A stretch of 64,000 bases of DNA from Phytophthora colocasiae (lineage: Eukaryota > Oomycota > Peronosporomycetes > Peronosporales > Peronosporaceae): assembly GCA_018806915.1 (NCBI GenBank), contig JAGKQI010000098.1, forward strand, positions 186,001-250,000, in the 5' to 3' direction. The stretch's first letter is position 1. Every line of letters starts with the position of its first letter. A program made the translations under genes and the position numbers. Positions 9,737-19,497 of this stretch are shown here, in pieces. Below the pieces are notes generated by a model. The model was not told the origin of the DNA. It saw nothing but the letters and a program-made list of their open reading frames with translations, and did no database searches.

Positions 9737-11020
9737 ATGAGCGAGTCGCTTGTCGCGCTGGGCACGTACTGCGGCATTTTCGGTGCGTTGCTCGCGTACT
9801 TGAACATCATGGAGGTCGGTCTCACCGTCGCGATCTCCGTCGTGGTCGGCGTTCTGGTTCTCGGCAACGCGCTCGTCTTTGCTGGTTTCTGCTTCATGGG
9901 ACGGACGCTTGTGCGTTCCCCTCTGGAAACTCCGATCGCCGCCATCAAGCTGCAACTCAACATTTGCTCCACGATCGCTACGTACATCGGTCGCGGCTTC
10001 ACACCAAAGTTCCCACAATGGACGCTCACGTTCGAGATCACGGGCAACATGATGCGCTACATGTTCGAGGAGTTTGGCGAAGTCATCGCCTTTGAGAACG
10101 CGGCACTACTTCGCGAGCCTTTCGCCATGCACGGACGGATGATCCTCAAGTCCAACTGCAGATTACATGGCACCACCCCGGAGGAACTGGAGGCCAATGG
10201 GTTGGAGCACATGTGGCTTCGTGAGGCTGACAAGAAGCAGCAACGTGTGGTGGTTATCCACTTTCATGGTGGGGGATTCGCGATGTCGCACCCGTTGCAA
10301 GACGTGGAGCTCGCGAACCAAACTCACACGATGCTCAAGCAGATTCTCAAGGAAAAATACCACGTTGAAACTTCCGTTGATGTTCTCCTTGCCAACTACC
10401 GCAAGAGCCCGGAGAATCCGTATCCGACACCCGATGATGACTGTCTTGCGATGTACCAGTACGTTTTGAAGAGTGAAAATATTGCTCCGAACCACGTTCT
10501 GTTTAGTAGGGACAGTGCTGGGGCCAAGATGTCCCTTTTCAATTGCATGCGGATGCGTGACTCCAACCCCAAACTGCTTCCTCTTGGCTGTATACTTTAC
10601 TCACCAAGTGTTGACTTTGAAGAGAAAGGAGGTGATGAGAAGACCCCGTTCTGCATCATGCCGGCCAAGTTCGTGGATTCAGTTCACCAGACGTATCTGG
10701 CCAAGGTTACGAGTCCAGAGGAGCGCCTACTAGTGTCCCCGATCAACCGTGACCTCCGCAATCTGCCGCCCATGTTCGTCCAGTACGGAACGCTTGAGCG
10801 ATTCTATGAACAGGGTAAGCGAATTATCGGGAAGGCGAAGGAGCAAGGCGTCACTAATTGGGAGGTGGATTTCCTGGAGAACATGCCCCACGATGTCGTC
10901 ATGTTACCGACAGACGTAAGTCCATCCGCCAAAGAGGGAATCCGTCATGGCTGTGAGTTTGCGGCTAAGCTTGCAGCTGAAGTCCTGAACGTCGAGCCCG
11001 AACCGGAGAGCGATTGCTAG
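9737..11020 (+). CDS. Membrane-anchored alpha/beta hydrolase (HSL-like), altered nucleophile elbow
   Basis: A 427-residue protein of the alpha/beta hydrolase fold-3 (hormone-sensitive lipase-like) type, expected to hydrolyse carboxylic esters. Two hydrophobic N-terminal segments (residues ~5-55) suggest membrane anchoring. The oxyanion motif HGGG is near residue 177, the nucleophile serine at 260, an acidic region at GTLERFYEQ and the histidine at MPHDVV. The usual GDSAG elbow reads RDSAG here: codon 258 is AGG (10508-10510), where both paralogues have GGG or an equivalent glycine codon. Such a change may lower or abolish activity. It is followed after 200 bp by an intact paralogue in the same orientation, a tandem duplication. 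The ATG at 9737 aligns with the paralogue's N-terminal region. Confidence 0.87.
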   Translation: MSESLVALGTYCGIFGALLAYLNIMEVGLTVAISVVVGVLVLGNALVFAGFCFMGRTLVRSPLETPIAAIKLQLNICSTIATYIGRGFTPKFPQWTLTFEITGNMMRYMFEEFGEVIAFENAALLREPFAMHGRMILKSNCRLHGTTPEELEANGLEHMWLREADKKQQRVVVIHFHGGGFAMSHPLQDVELANQTHTMLKQILKEKYHVETSVDVLLANYRKSPENPYPTPDDDCLAMYQYVLKSENIAPNHVLFSRDSAGAKMSLFNCMRMRDSNPKLLPLGCILYSPSVDFEEKGGDEKTPFCIMPAKFVDSVHQTYLAKVTSPEERLLVSPINRDLRNLPPMFVQYGTLERFYEQGKRIIGKAKEQGVTNWEVDFLENMPHDVVMLPTDVSPSAKEGIRHGCEFAAKLAAEVLNVEPEPESDC

Positions 11021-11220
11021 GAATTCAGTCATCTTGTTAGTAAACACTGTTAGCTGGGGCTTTCGTAATGAACAGTTCAACCAACGGTTGTAGGTGATGA
11101 AGAGCATCCATTCCACGGCAACTGCGGTGCATGGAAGTGTTGTCGGGAAGGAAGCTCGATGGATCCATGATCCACCGTCGGTTTGGTGATGGATCATGAC
11201 ATTTTTCCTTTTGCGCAACA

Positions 11221-12507
11221 ATGCACGAAACGTTGGTGAATCTCAGCTTGCACTTGGTTCTCGTTGGGAATCTATTGGTTTTCTTGGGAGTCCCACACCT
11301 TCCTTTCGCGTTGCTAGGTATCGTGAATTTGGTGACTTTCGCTGGGTTCTGCTATGCTGCGAGGCTATTCACCACCTCCATCGTGTCAATCCCGTTCATC
11401 GCTCTTCAGCTACAGATCAAACTTGTATCGGTGATAATATCTTACGCTGCCCGAGGTTTCAAACCGGCCTTCCCAGAGTGGACTTTTATCTTTGAGATAA
11501 CAATTTCCATGATGCGCTACGTCTTCGAGAGATTTAGTGAAGCTATTGTGAATGAGAACACAGGGCTCGTCCGGGCCCCTATCAAACGTTACGGGGAGAA
11601 GATCCTGGATTCCACTTGCCGTCATTACGGCACTATCCCTGAAAAATTGTTCGTCAACGAGATGGAGCACCTGTGGTTACGTGATTCTCACAAGAAACAG
11701 CTTCACATTGTCGTCCTTCACTTCCATGGTGGCGGTTATTGCTTGTCAGATCCGCTGATGAACCTCGAGCTTGGAAACCAGACCCACGCAATGTTGAAGC
11801 AGATTTTTAAAGACAAACATCAACTGGAAGTGTCTGTGGACGTGCTGTTGGTGAGATACCGAATGGCACCGGAGTACGTGTACCCGACAGCTCTAAACGA
11901 CTGTTTTGCTATGTACAAGCACGTTCTGAAGCACGAAAATGTCCTGCCAACTCACGTTGTACTGAGTGGGGACAGTGCCGGCGCCGAGATGTCAATTTCG
12001 ACTTGTATGCGTCTACGTGAGGGAAATTCCCAGCTCCAACCGGGTGTTGTGTTATGCTATTCGCCAGTTGTGGATTTTAGCGACGTAAAAAGCGGTGAGA
12101 GTGCGCCATATTGTCTTCTGGTTGATACTTTTCTTCAGCAGTGCATTCCATTGTACCTGCGCAACGTGAAAGATCTGAATGACGTCTCTCCGATCAACCA
12201 CAGTTTGCGAGATCTGCCTCCCTTTTTCCTGCAATGGGGAAGCTTGGAGCGCTTCTACGAACAGGGTCTTCGGTTCAAGGCCAAAGCAGAGGCGGAGGGT
12301 GTCACCAAAATGGAGTTTGATTTCTTGCCGAACATGGTTCACGACGTTGTGATGTTCCCATGGGAAGTATGTCCTTCCGCGGAAAAGGGTCTCCGGAACG
12401 GCTGTGAGTTCGCTGCGAAGAACTTGGTCCAAATCCTGCGTAGTGCATCTCCATGTAACATCAACTTGGTCCTGGAATTTCCTACTAAGGCGACACCATT
12501 TGCATAG
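11221..12507 (+). CDS. Membrane-anchored alpha/beta hydrolase (HSL-like), intact paralogue
   Basis: A 428-residue paralogue of the preceding gene with the same plan: two hydrophobic N-terminal segments, HGGG oxyanion hole, GDSAG nucleophile elbow, the GSLERFYEQ acidic region and the catalytic histidine in MVHDVV. All triad motifs are present, so it is the best candidate for an active enzyme in the cluster. Probable role is an endomembrane lipid or ester hydrolase; the substrate cannot be told from sequence. The start ATG is at 11221. The C-terminal ~15 residues extend past the paralogue's end and look unique. Confidence 0.88.
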   Translation: MHETLVNLSLHLVLVGNLLVFLGVPHLPFALLGIVNLVTFAGFCYAARLFTTSIVSIPFIALQLQIKLVSVIISYAARGFKPAFPEWTFIFEITISMMRYVFERFSEAIVNENTGLVRAPIKRYGEKILDSTCRHYGTIPEKLFVNEMEHLWLRDSHKKQLHIVVLHFHGGGYCLSDPLMNLELGNQTHAMLKQIFKDKHQLEVSVDVLLVRYRMAPEYVYPTALNDCFAMYKHVLKHENVLPTHVVLSGDSAGAEMSISTCMRLREGNSQLQPGVVLCYSPVVDFSDVKSGESAPYCLLVDTFLQQCIPLYLRNVKDLNDVSPINHSLRDLPPFFLQWGSLERFYEQGLRFKAKAEAEGVTKMEFDFLPNMVHDVVMFPWEVCPSAEKGLRNGCEFAAKNLVQILRSASPCNINLVLEFPTKATPFA

Positions 12508-12572
12508 GCATCTTGAAGACCAAGCTGTGTCCGTCTGTACTCACTTCTTTAATTACCAAGTACTTTCCTTCT

Positions 12573-13627
12573 TTATTGGTCATTACGAAGCACGGGCGCC
12601 AGGTATTTCGCTGCGAACGCACACGCGTTGTGAATACCCTTCTCAGCAGCAGGACTCACCGCTGTTGGGAGTCGTGCACGATGTTCTTCAGGATGTCCAG
12701 CTTCATATTCGTCACACCTTCAGCATCCGCCTTCGCTTTGAAACGTAGTCCCTGCTCGTAGAACCGCTTCATGTCACCCCACTGCAGGAAAATAGGAGGA
12801 AGGTCACGCAAGCTGTGATTGATCGGTGACACTAGACGACGCTCCTCTGGGTCCGTCACACTACGCAAGTACGTCGACAAGCAGTTGTCGGCAAAGTTGG
12901 CCGCCAGGATACAGTACGGGGTCTTCTCGTCATTATCCGTCTCGCTGAAGTCTACCACAGGCGAGTAACACAGCGCTGCCACCGGCTGCAACTCTGGGCT
13001 CTCTTTGCGTAGTCGCATGCAATTGGTCATGGTCATTTCGGCCCCTGCACTATCGCCACTGAACACGACGTGGGTGGGGGAGACCTTCTCGTGCTCCAGA
13101 ACGTACTTGTACATGTCGAAGCAGTCGTTCAGCGAGGTCGGGTACAGGAACTCTGGAGCCATTCGGTAGTTGGCCAGCAGAACATCCACCGACACGTCGA
13201 GCTGGTACTGCTCTTTCAGAATCTGCTTCAGCTTCGTGTGCTCTTGGTTGGCGAGTTCCACGTCCTGCAATGGGTCCGAGATGCAGTAGCCTCCGCCGTG
13301 GTAGTGGATCACCACAACGCGGTGCTGTTTCTTCTCCTGGTCGCGCATCCACATGTGTTCCATGCCGTTGGCCACCAGCTTCTCAGGGATCGTGTTGTGC
13401 CTGCGGCAGCATGACTTGAGAATGGTCTTGCCGTGGAGCTGGAAGGGACCGCGCAGACGGTGGGCGTTCACGTCAGCGACGATGTGTCCGTAGTCGAGGA
13501 AGGAGTATCGCATCATGGCAATAGTGAACTCATAGGCGAGGGTCCATTCGGGAAAGGAAGGCTTGAATCCACGAGCAGCAGCTTGGAAGTAATTCTTTAC
13601 CTCGCAGCGGCCATCTTTTAGGAGGCC
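12573..13627 (-). pseudogene. Third alpha/beta hydrolase: body fragment, frameshifted C-terminus, N-terminus elsewhere
   Basis: The minus-strand frame is open from 13627; the first ATG is at 13516 and it stops at 12656. Homology to the paralogues begins about 13600 (KNYFQAAARGFKPSF) and includes HGGG, an intact GDSAG and the histidine in NIVHD. Directly after HD the frame ends in SQQR-stop, but the paralogous C-terminal block (VSPAAEKG onward) follows at once in another frame and ends with a stop at 12573-12575. Only 11 nt separate the two blocks where about 21 are expected, so a ~10-nt deletion is likely. The missing N-terminal ~68 residues are found on the opposite strand at 14202-14425. 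A short product from 13516 is possible, but an active enzyme is unlikely. Confidence 0.75.
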
Positions 13628-14201
13628 TCAGCCATGGCGGAGGTCATGACCGACGATGGCCCATTAGGGCGAAATGATGAGGCCCGGACTCTCACTTTCC
13701 ATTTCTCAGAAGAGCACTCGTTCCAGTCCACACCATGGCTCGACCGCAAAAGTCAGTATGGAGACTTTACGACACCATCGTAGCGAACGGTCCTGGCAAG
13801 GCTTACCTTGACGTTAGGTGCAAGAACTCCGACGTCGACATAAAGAATGGTCATAGGAAGGTAATGCACGTCCTAGTATCGCATGTAGCTGCCAGCCATA
13901 TGAGTCGTGTGCCTTCGTCTTCCGGCGCGGCGCTTGCTTGCCTTCCAGACTCCCTGCATGTATCCAGCCCGCGCTAATTTGCTGGGTGCAGCGGCCTAAT
14001 TCGTTTTCGGCAGTTTTCGGCAGAAATGGTTATAACCAGCCGAAAACTTGCCATTTATGGTTTTAACCATAAATGGCAGTACTGTAATTTACAGCCATTT
14101 TGCCAACGCTAATGGCGACCGCTGCCCTTTCCAGGTTGCTTGCTGGGCAAGCTCCCCCATCATTTCGCTATTTGCTGCGTCCGCGACTACCGGATTGAGC
14201 C
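13628..14201. other. Rearranged noncoding stretch
   Basis: Between the hydrolase body fragment and its displaced N-terminal piece. No gene is supportable. It includes the hairpin at 14050-14077 and a run with repeated GTTTTCGGCA near 14000-14030. Confidence 0.5.
14050..14077. repeat. Perfect 11-bp stem hairpin, MITE-like
   Basis: GCCATTTATGG, a TTTTAA loop, then the exact reverse complement. Related sequence (CCATTTATGGTTTTAACC, next to GTTTTCGGCA) recurs at about 14459-14545, so the two tracts flank the hydrolase N-terminal fragment. This resembles a small non-autonomous repeat, but its ends could not be fixed. Confidence 0.7.
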
Positions 14202-14447
14202 ATGAGCGGTGGTGTGATTCATCTCGGTGTGCATGCCGCTCTGTTCGGTGCTCTGCTGGCGTATTTCGACGTGTTACGGTACGGGAGTCCCCTCATCTTC
14301 TTCTCTATTGTCATCGGATACTTTGCTGTCTTCGCTGGGTTTTGCTATGCTGCTTGGCCGTTCGCCACATCAATAGTGTTAGTCCCGTACATTGCACTGA
14401 AGCTGCAAGTCAAGCTCGTAATAAAACATCGCTATCCTCCGAATTAG
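14202..14447 (+). pseudogene. Displaced N-terminal fragment of the third hydrolase
   Basis: ATG at 14202 opens a frame of 81 residues. The first ~70 match the N-terminal membrane region of the neighbouring hydrolases (for example AGFCYAA and IALKLQVKL), then it runs into unrelated sequence and stops at 14447. The match ends just where the minus-strand body at 13600 begins, so the two pieces together make one ancestral gene cut by an inversion. It may be expressed as a short membrane peptide, but that is speculation. Confidence 0.75.
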
Positions 14448-15435
14448 GCCAATTTGAGTTTTCGGCACGAATCCGGCTGGTTTTTTCCTGGTTTTTTCCT
14501 GGTTATAACCATTTATGGTTTTAACCAGCCATTTATTCTGCCCAACACTAGTCGCCATCAAGTCTTGGTCGACGGGCTGATTCTCAAGCGCAGAGAAGTG
14601 TCCGAGTCTTCCCAGCTGCAGTGCAGAGGCTGCGCATGGACTCCCCGCTTTCACCAGTTTGAGAACGAGCATGCTAGCGAAATTTGTTGATCTTCTTGTC
14701 GAAGTTAGATGCTCTCCAGCCTCCTCGGACGGCACATTGAGAATATTAATATGCTACCGGTACTGTACGGACGAATAACTTGTAATGCAGTTAGTTCTGT
14801 TGTGGGGTAGTGGTTTGTTCCGTCACCTCATGCAACCCGTCAACTTATCAAGCTTGACGTCGATCGTCTACGCTCGTGATGGTGGTCACATCCGCCAACT
14901 CCCTTGTATCCTCCGAACTGTCGATCTCCTCGGACGTACTGGTATCCTCCGTCCACACTAAAGTGCAACTCCGGTACTCTCGCATCGATCACTTCCGCGT
15001 CTCTTCAGGCTTGACCGAGATCATCTACACTGTCTCTGCAGCGGTCACTCCTGCCAGCTCAGTGGCCTCCTCCTTGGTCTCGGTAGTGCCCACAGTCCAC
15101 TTGAGCTTCGGGTTGTGGTTCTTCTTCGACTTCTTGCCCTTCGTCAGTCAGCCCCCCCCCCCCCACGATCTCCACCCTCTCGGTGGTCTCCATTTCGTGG
15201 CCAGCGCCTCCTCGATTGCCTCCGTAGTAGCCAGCTCCGTGGGTTCTCGTCTACTCGAGCTTGAACTCGGTCATCTCCACCACCTTCGTTGTCTACGATG
15301 GCACTGACAACAGTTGCCAGGTACTGCTTTTGGCAGGTATTAATACTGGTTCGGAACGGTCAATCTATAATATAGATTGAGAAATACTCTTTTTATGTTT
15401 ACTATTTATTTAACATACAGTATTAATATTATTAA
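14448..15435. other. Intergenic with repeat tract, decayed coding signal and a poly-C run
   Basis: About 1 kb without a supportable gene. 14459-14545 carries sequence related to the 14050 hairpin. On the minus strand around 15130-15020, Lys-rich coding-like stretches appear but are cut by stops. A run of 13 C lies at 15152-15164. AT-rich sequence precedes the piggyBac TTAA at 15432. Confidence 0.45.
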
Positions 15436-15480
15436 CCCCTCGACTCCCAACGTCGTAAGATACGCCATAGCCAAAATGTT

Positions 15481-15499
15481 ATGTCGTATCATACGACAT
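15481..15499. repeat. Left subterminal palindrome of the second piggyBac element
   Basis: A 19-bp palindrome, ATGTCGTAT, a centre base, then ATACGACAT. Its counterpart near the right end is at 18743-18761 (ACGTCGTAT, centre, ATACGACAT). Position and symmetry suggest a transposase binding site. Confidence 0.8.
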
Positions 15500-15671
15500 A
15501 CGAATGAGATCATTAGAGTTTGGCTCAAAAAGAGTTTTTCAATACTTTAATCAAGTCATTTACCTGGAAATAAGTTCAAAGAGGTATTTGAAGAAAATCC
15601 AGAAACGGGGGAGCGCGGGAAACCTAGGCACGGGGATCAGCTTTTGGATCTGAATATCCAGCTCCAGTGCA

Positions 15672-18442
15672 TTGCCAACCGCTCATTCCAGATTTTGCCG
15701 GATGGCGCGAATCCGGTCCAGTCGCCGAGGAAAAGCGGCCACCACCGCTGCCGCAGCAGCAGCGCGAGATACCAACTTTGGCTACCTCTGGCGCCAACTT
15801 CGAGCGGTTGGCTGGACGGCTAAGAAGCCTAGTAGCCTGCAGACCGAGTGGAGTTACGCCAGTCCAAATGGAGTCGACGTCTTCGTCGGAGAGGACGCCG
15901 TAGTGAAGCATGTACTAGAATCTGGATTACTGGAGGAAGCTGACACAGCTGAGGAGACCTGCATCGACATACTTGACGGTAGCAGCAACGTGAATGACGG
16001 AAACGGTGACGGCATAGATGTAAGGGCTTCTCAGATCGACACTACGGTCCAGATATCTCAGCGCACCATCCAGAATTTATTTGGCGCGTCAAGTGAGTCA
16101 GAGGCCGAGCTCTCGTAGACAGCAGTGGCGCGCGCGTTTGACATACCACCGGATGGACTCTTGTTGGATGAATCACAGATGGAAGAAGCCGCGGCAGGTC
16201 TGCAGCTATTGTCGGGTGCGTCTGGGTGAAGTGACGAAGAGGAAGCCATAAGCCGTACTCCATACTTGCGGAAGGAGGAGAAGGACGTCAACTTCGTGCC
16301 AGATACAGAAAACGCGAGCTTTGCGAGAGCTTCGGCTCTGATGAGAGTGACGGCGTGGCATACGAGGAAGACCTGGAGGATCCAAGCCGTGCTGAGAATG
16401 AAGGCGATGAAGACGTTATCTCCGACAGTGATGCAGTGCAAATGGATGAGGCGTTCATTGCCTCGCTTCAGTTGGGCGCTGGAACATCTGACAGGAGTGC
16501 TGTCCGATTACGTGAAGACGCGTTGCGAGCAATGGAGTGGACGGAAGTGTCATCTGTGTACGAGTCGGATACGGAAGCATTTCCTGGACTTGGTACTGAC
16601 GAAGCTCAACCCGTTAGCGAGCTTCGGAAACTCTGCCATTCGCCCATTTTGACGTTCTTTTACTTTATGCCAAAGAGTTTATGGGTCAACCATGAGACTA
16701 ACGTGTACGGTCTTCAACAAGTCGATCGACGTGCACAAGCTATCCAAGCACGCCAAGCGAAGAAATCCGACCGCCGTATGGACACTTTGAAGAACATCCG
16801 TCGTCGCTTGAAGTCCAAGGCTGCGTACCAGCCGCACGAGATCCTGCATGTTGTCGGCTTGCTCGTCGCGCGGATGTTGTGCCCCCAGAAAAACTTTGCG
16901 TCTCACTGGTCGATGGTAGAAGACGGAGCAATTCCCGCCGGCAATTTCGGACGCTTCATGAGCCGCAACCGCTGCCAAGACATCCTCCGCGACCTTCACT
17001 TTGTCGACAACCAAGCTGTACGAAACCGAGACAAGATGTGGAAGCTTCGCCCAGTGATCACCAAGGTCCAGCAACGTTTCTTAGAGGGGTGGACATTGCC
17101 AGCCGTCTTCTCGTTTGATGAAGGAGTTTTGCCTGCGACGTCTAAAAGGAACACTACCAGAATGTTTATGCCAGATAAACCTCACAGGTATGGCTCTAAG
17201 ATGTTTATGACTTGTGAATCAAGGACTGCGTACTGTCATCGGTAAGTTTGTCAACGTCGTAACTTACTCCATGTGCGATTATGACTTACTGCTAATGTCG
17301 TATCGTACTAGTTTTGAAATGTATGCTGGCAAGCGGAACCTGGAGAACACTGATACTTCATTTGACCACAAGACCGGCGCCGCGGCTGTAGTTCGTAACC
17401 TGAAGCTCGTACTGGGGGGACGTGATCGTCAACGGTGGCATGCTGTTGTGGTTGACCGTTACTATTCTTCCGTCCTCCTGGCGATTGAGCTGCTGGACAT
17501 GAACGTTTACGTCGCTGGGACTATTATGGTGAATCGGCTAGGCCTAGACAAGAGACTGCGGGTCAAGAATGCTACACGCCCAGCTTCTATTCCTCGCGGC
17601 ACGTTCACATTTTCCCGTTCTGTTGCTATTCCAACTATGCTCGAGTTCCACTGGTGGGATCGTAAGCCGGTGCACTACCTGTGCACCGGAGCTGTGATGA
17701 CTCCGTCGAGTATTGAGAGAAAGGTCAAACAGATCGGTGCAATTACTGTACCATGTCCTGCTGCAGTGAACAACTATCAAAGCTGGATGGGCGGAGTTGA
17801 TGTGCACGATCAACTTCGCCTTCAAGCTTACTCGCAGACTTCACGAAGTTCAAGTAATTATAAAAGTCTATTTCTGGGCTTTATTGACTTGGTATTGGTA
17901 AACGCCTACATCTCTCACACCGAGGCTGCGAAGATTGCTGGTACGCCGTCCATGAAGCGTCGCGAATGGTATGGGATTTTGCAGAACCAGCTCCTTCAGC
18001 TGAAGGCTGAAGATTTTACCGGAGTCGTTGCTACACCACCAGCTACGACCGCGAAGCGCAAACGTACACCGCGGCTGACGCATGTCCTCGAGCAGAGTGA
18101 AGACTGGGTCACGGTAGCCAGCGTACAGAAGCGTCGCCAGCGCTCCTGCAAGGTTTGCGCTTTGCTTCGAACAGACCGCAAGAAGAAGTCGTACGCGACC
18201 ACCTTCTTTTGCGAGCGGTGCTCGATAGATGATGCCAAGTGTTGGCTATGCAATAAGATCAGGAGGGAATACTGTACAAGGGTGTGGCGAAGACTTGCTT
18301 CGAGATCTGGCACGACGACTTTGATGCCGGCCAGACCATCCCAGCAAACTTAGGAAAGAGAGTTGTGTTGCGGCGCCCAGGAAGCAGGAAAACGAAAGAA
18401 GACTCGCCGGGAGCTTCAGCTTCGCGGGGACGAAGCAGATGA
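15672..18442 (+). pseudogene. piggyBac (DDE_Tnp_1_7) transposase, frame-disrupted at both ends
   Basis: The N-terminal module (frame from 15672) runs to TAG at 16116-16118; the same frame continues with acidic coding-like sequence through a second stop (TGA near 16230), then must shift frame around 16310-16330. The core is intact: open to 17241, a 70-nt intron 17242-17311 (GTAAGT...CTAG, in phase), then onward. Catalytic motifs are FSFDEG, VVVDRYYSS and GGVDVHDQLR. Near 18270 the frame shifts again by about two bases; the downstream frame (FEIWHDDFDAGQ) stays open to TGA at 18440-18442. The zinc-binding cysteines CKVC and CERC precede that break. At least two frame changes and two stops mean no full transposase without several unrecognised introns. 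Confidence 0.75.
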
Positions 18443-18742
18443 TGAGGCTGAGTAACAAGACAAAGACGAGTGAGAATTTGATGAGTCCATTGTGTTGTAT
18501 CTTTGTAATGACTGGTACCTTGAGTCGATGTGCGTTCTATACCGGAAGTTTGCAAATGACAGGCGTACGATCGGACTTTTTTTCTTGGCTGTGTGCCCTA
18601 TCAGAGTAAGATACGACATTCATTAAACGGGAATGAGTGGAAAGACGTATAAGTTACGACTTTGCTGGATGGACCTGTTGATACTTAATACTCAGACTAC
18701 TAAGTCTGTCTTTGCCCCATACAAATATGTAGACCCAACACT

Positions 18743-18761
18743 ACGTCGTATGATACGACAT
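18743..18761. repeat. Right subterminal palindrome of the second piggyBac element
   Basis: ACGTCGTAT, centre base, ATACGACAT: the mirror of the left palindrome with one change, 42 bp inside the right terminus. Confidence 0.8.
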
Positions 18762-18807
18762 GCAATAGGCCGTCCAGGGCCCTCAAACCTGGGAGTCGAG
18801 GGGTTAA

Positions 18808-19497
18808 GGCAGTGCATGCAGTAGACTCTTGTATCTACTCTGGAGGCGCTAACCCGTAAACTGGGTTTTGAATCAACGAATGTCATTCCTGAAAATGTTT
18901 GGAATCTACAGTATAGTCTGATACAGACTCACAGACGAGAAATCCGCTAACTTATTCTTCTTTCTTCATTCTTTGTCGTTTACGAATGTGTTTTGCTCCT
19001 TACACGGATACAAATTACATATCTACAAGTGCAAAGCTTCCCAAAGTTCAGTGATAGTGAAGACGATGTGGACGGGGGTACCTTGATGAAGCGGTTTTCC
19101 AATGGACTGTTCGTCACGGAGCAAAGTTCAACTTCAGCAAGAAGACCTCAGAAGGAAGGAAGGAAGGCCTCTTCGTAGCAATAGAATGGGCAGAACTTCA
19201 AACGACTTAAAGGAGAAGAGATTTTTAATTTAAAGGAGGAATCCACAGATCAGCAGCAGGTGGATCCAAAACGAGGTGTCCAAGGGTTTCAAGGACAGCA
19301 GTCACATCAATGCTAATCTGAACAACATGAGTGCAGATGAATTGGCAATACCTGCTACAGTACAGTAGTATGGTCTTTCTGTTAGGGTTTCACAAAAATC
19401 TATGATACAATTAACTAAAAATACTGCGTGGTGGCAGCACATGAAGCTGGGATTTTGCAAACGAAGAGCCGCTCTATAAACGCACATTACTCGGAAA
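18808..19497. other. Intergenic, nothing recognised
   Basis: A 690-bp AT-rich spacer between the piggyBac element and the next gene. Short frames only; no repeat or RNA gene seen. The promoter of the CXorf65-like gene should lie toward its right end. Confidence 0.6.

Larger units (their letters stand above)
15436..18803 (+). mobile_element. Complete piggyBac-type element with TIRs and TTAA target duplication
   Basis: A 3368-bp element. Its left end is CCCCTCGACTCCCA (15436-15449) and its right end is the exact reverse complement (18790-18803). TTAA flanks both sides (15432-15435 and 18804-18807), the hallmark of piggyBac insertion. Subterminal palindromes lie 45 bp from the left end (15481-15499) and 42 bp from the right (18743-18761), differing at one base besides orientation. 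Inside is a spliced transposase (separate entry). The coding region is damaged while the termini are perfect, so the element could still be mobilised in trans. Confidence 0.93.

Noticed and set aside
15152..15164. Poly-C run as a functional element.
   Set aside because: A lone 13-C homopolymer in degenerate sequence; likely slippage or assembly noise.
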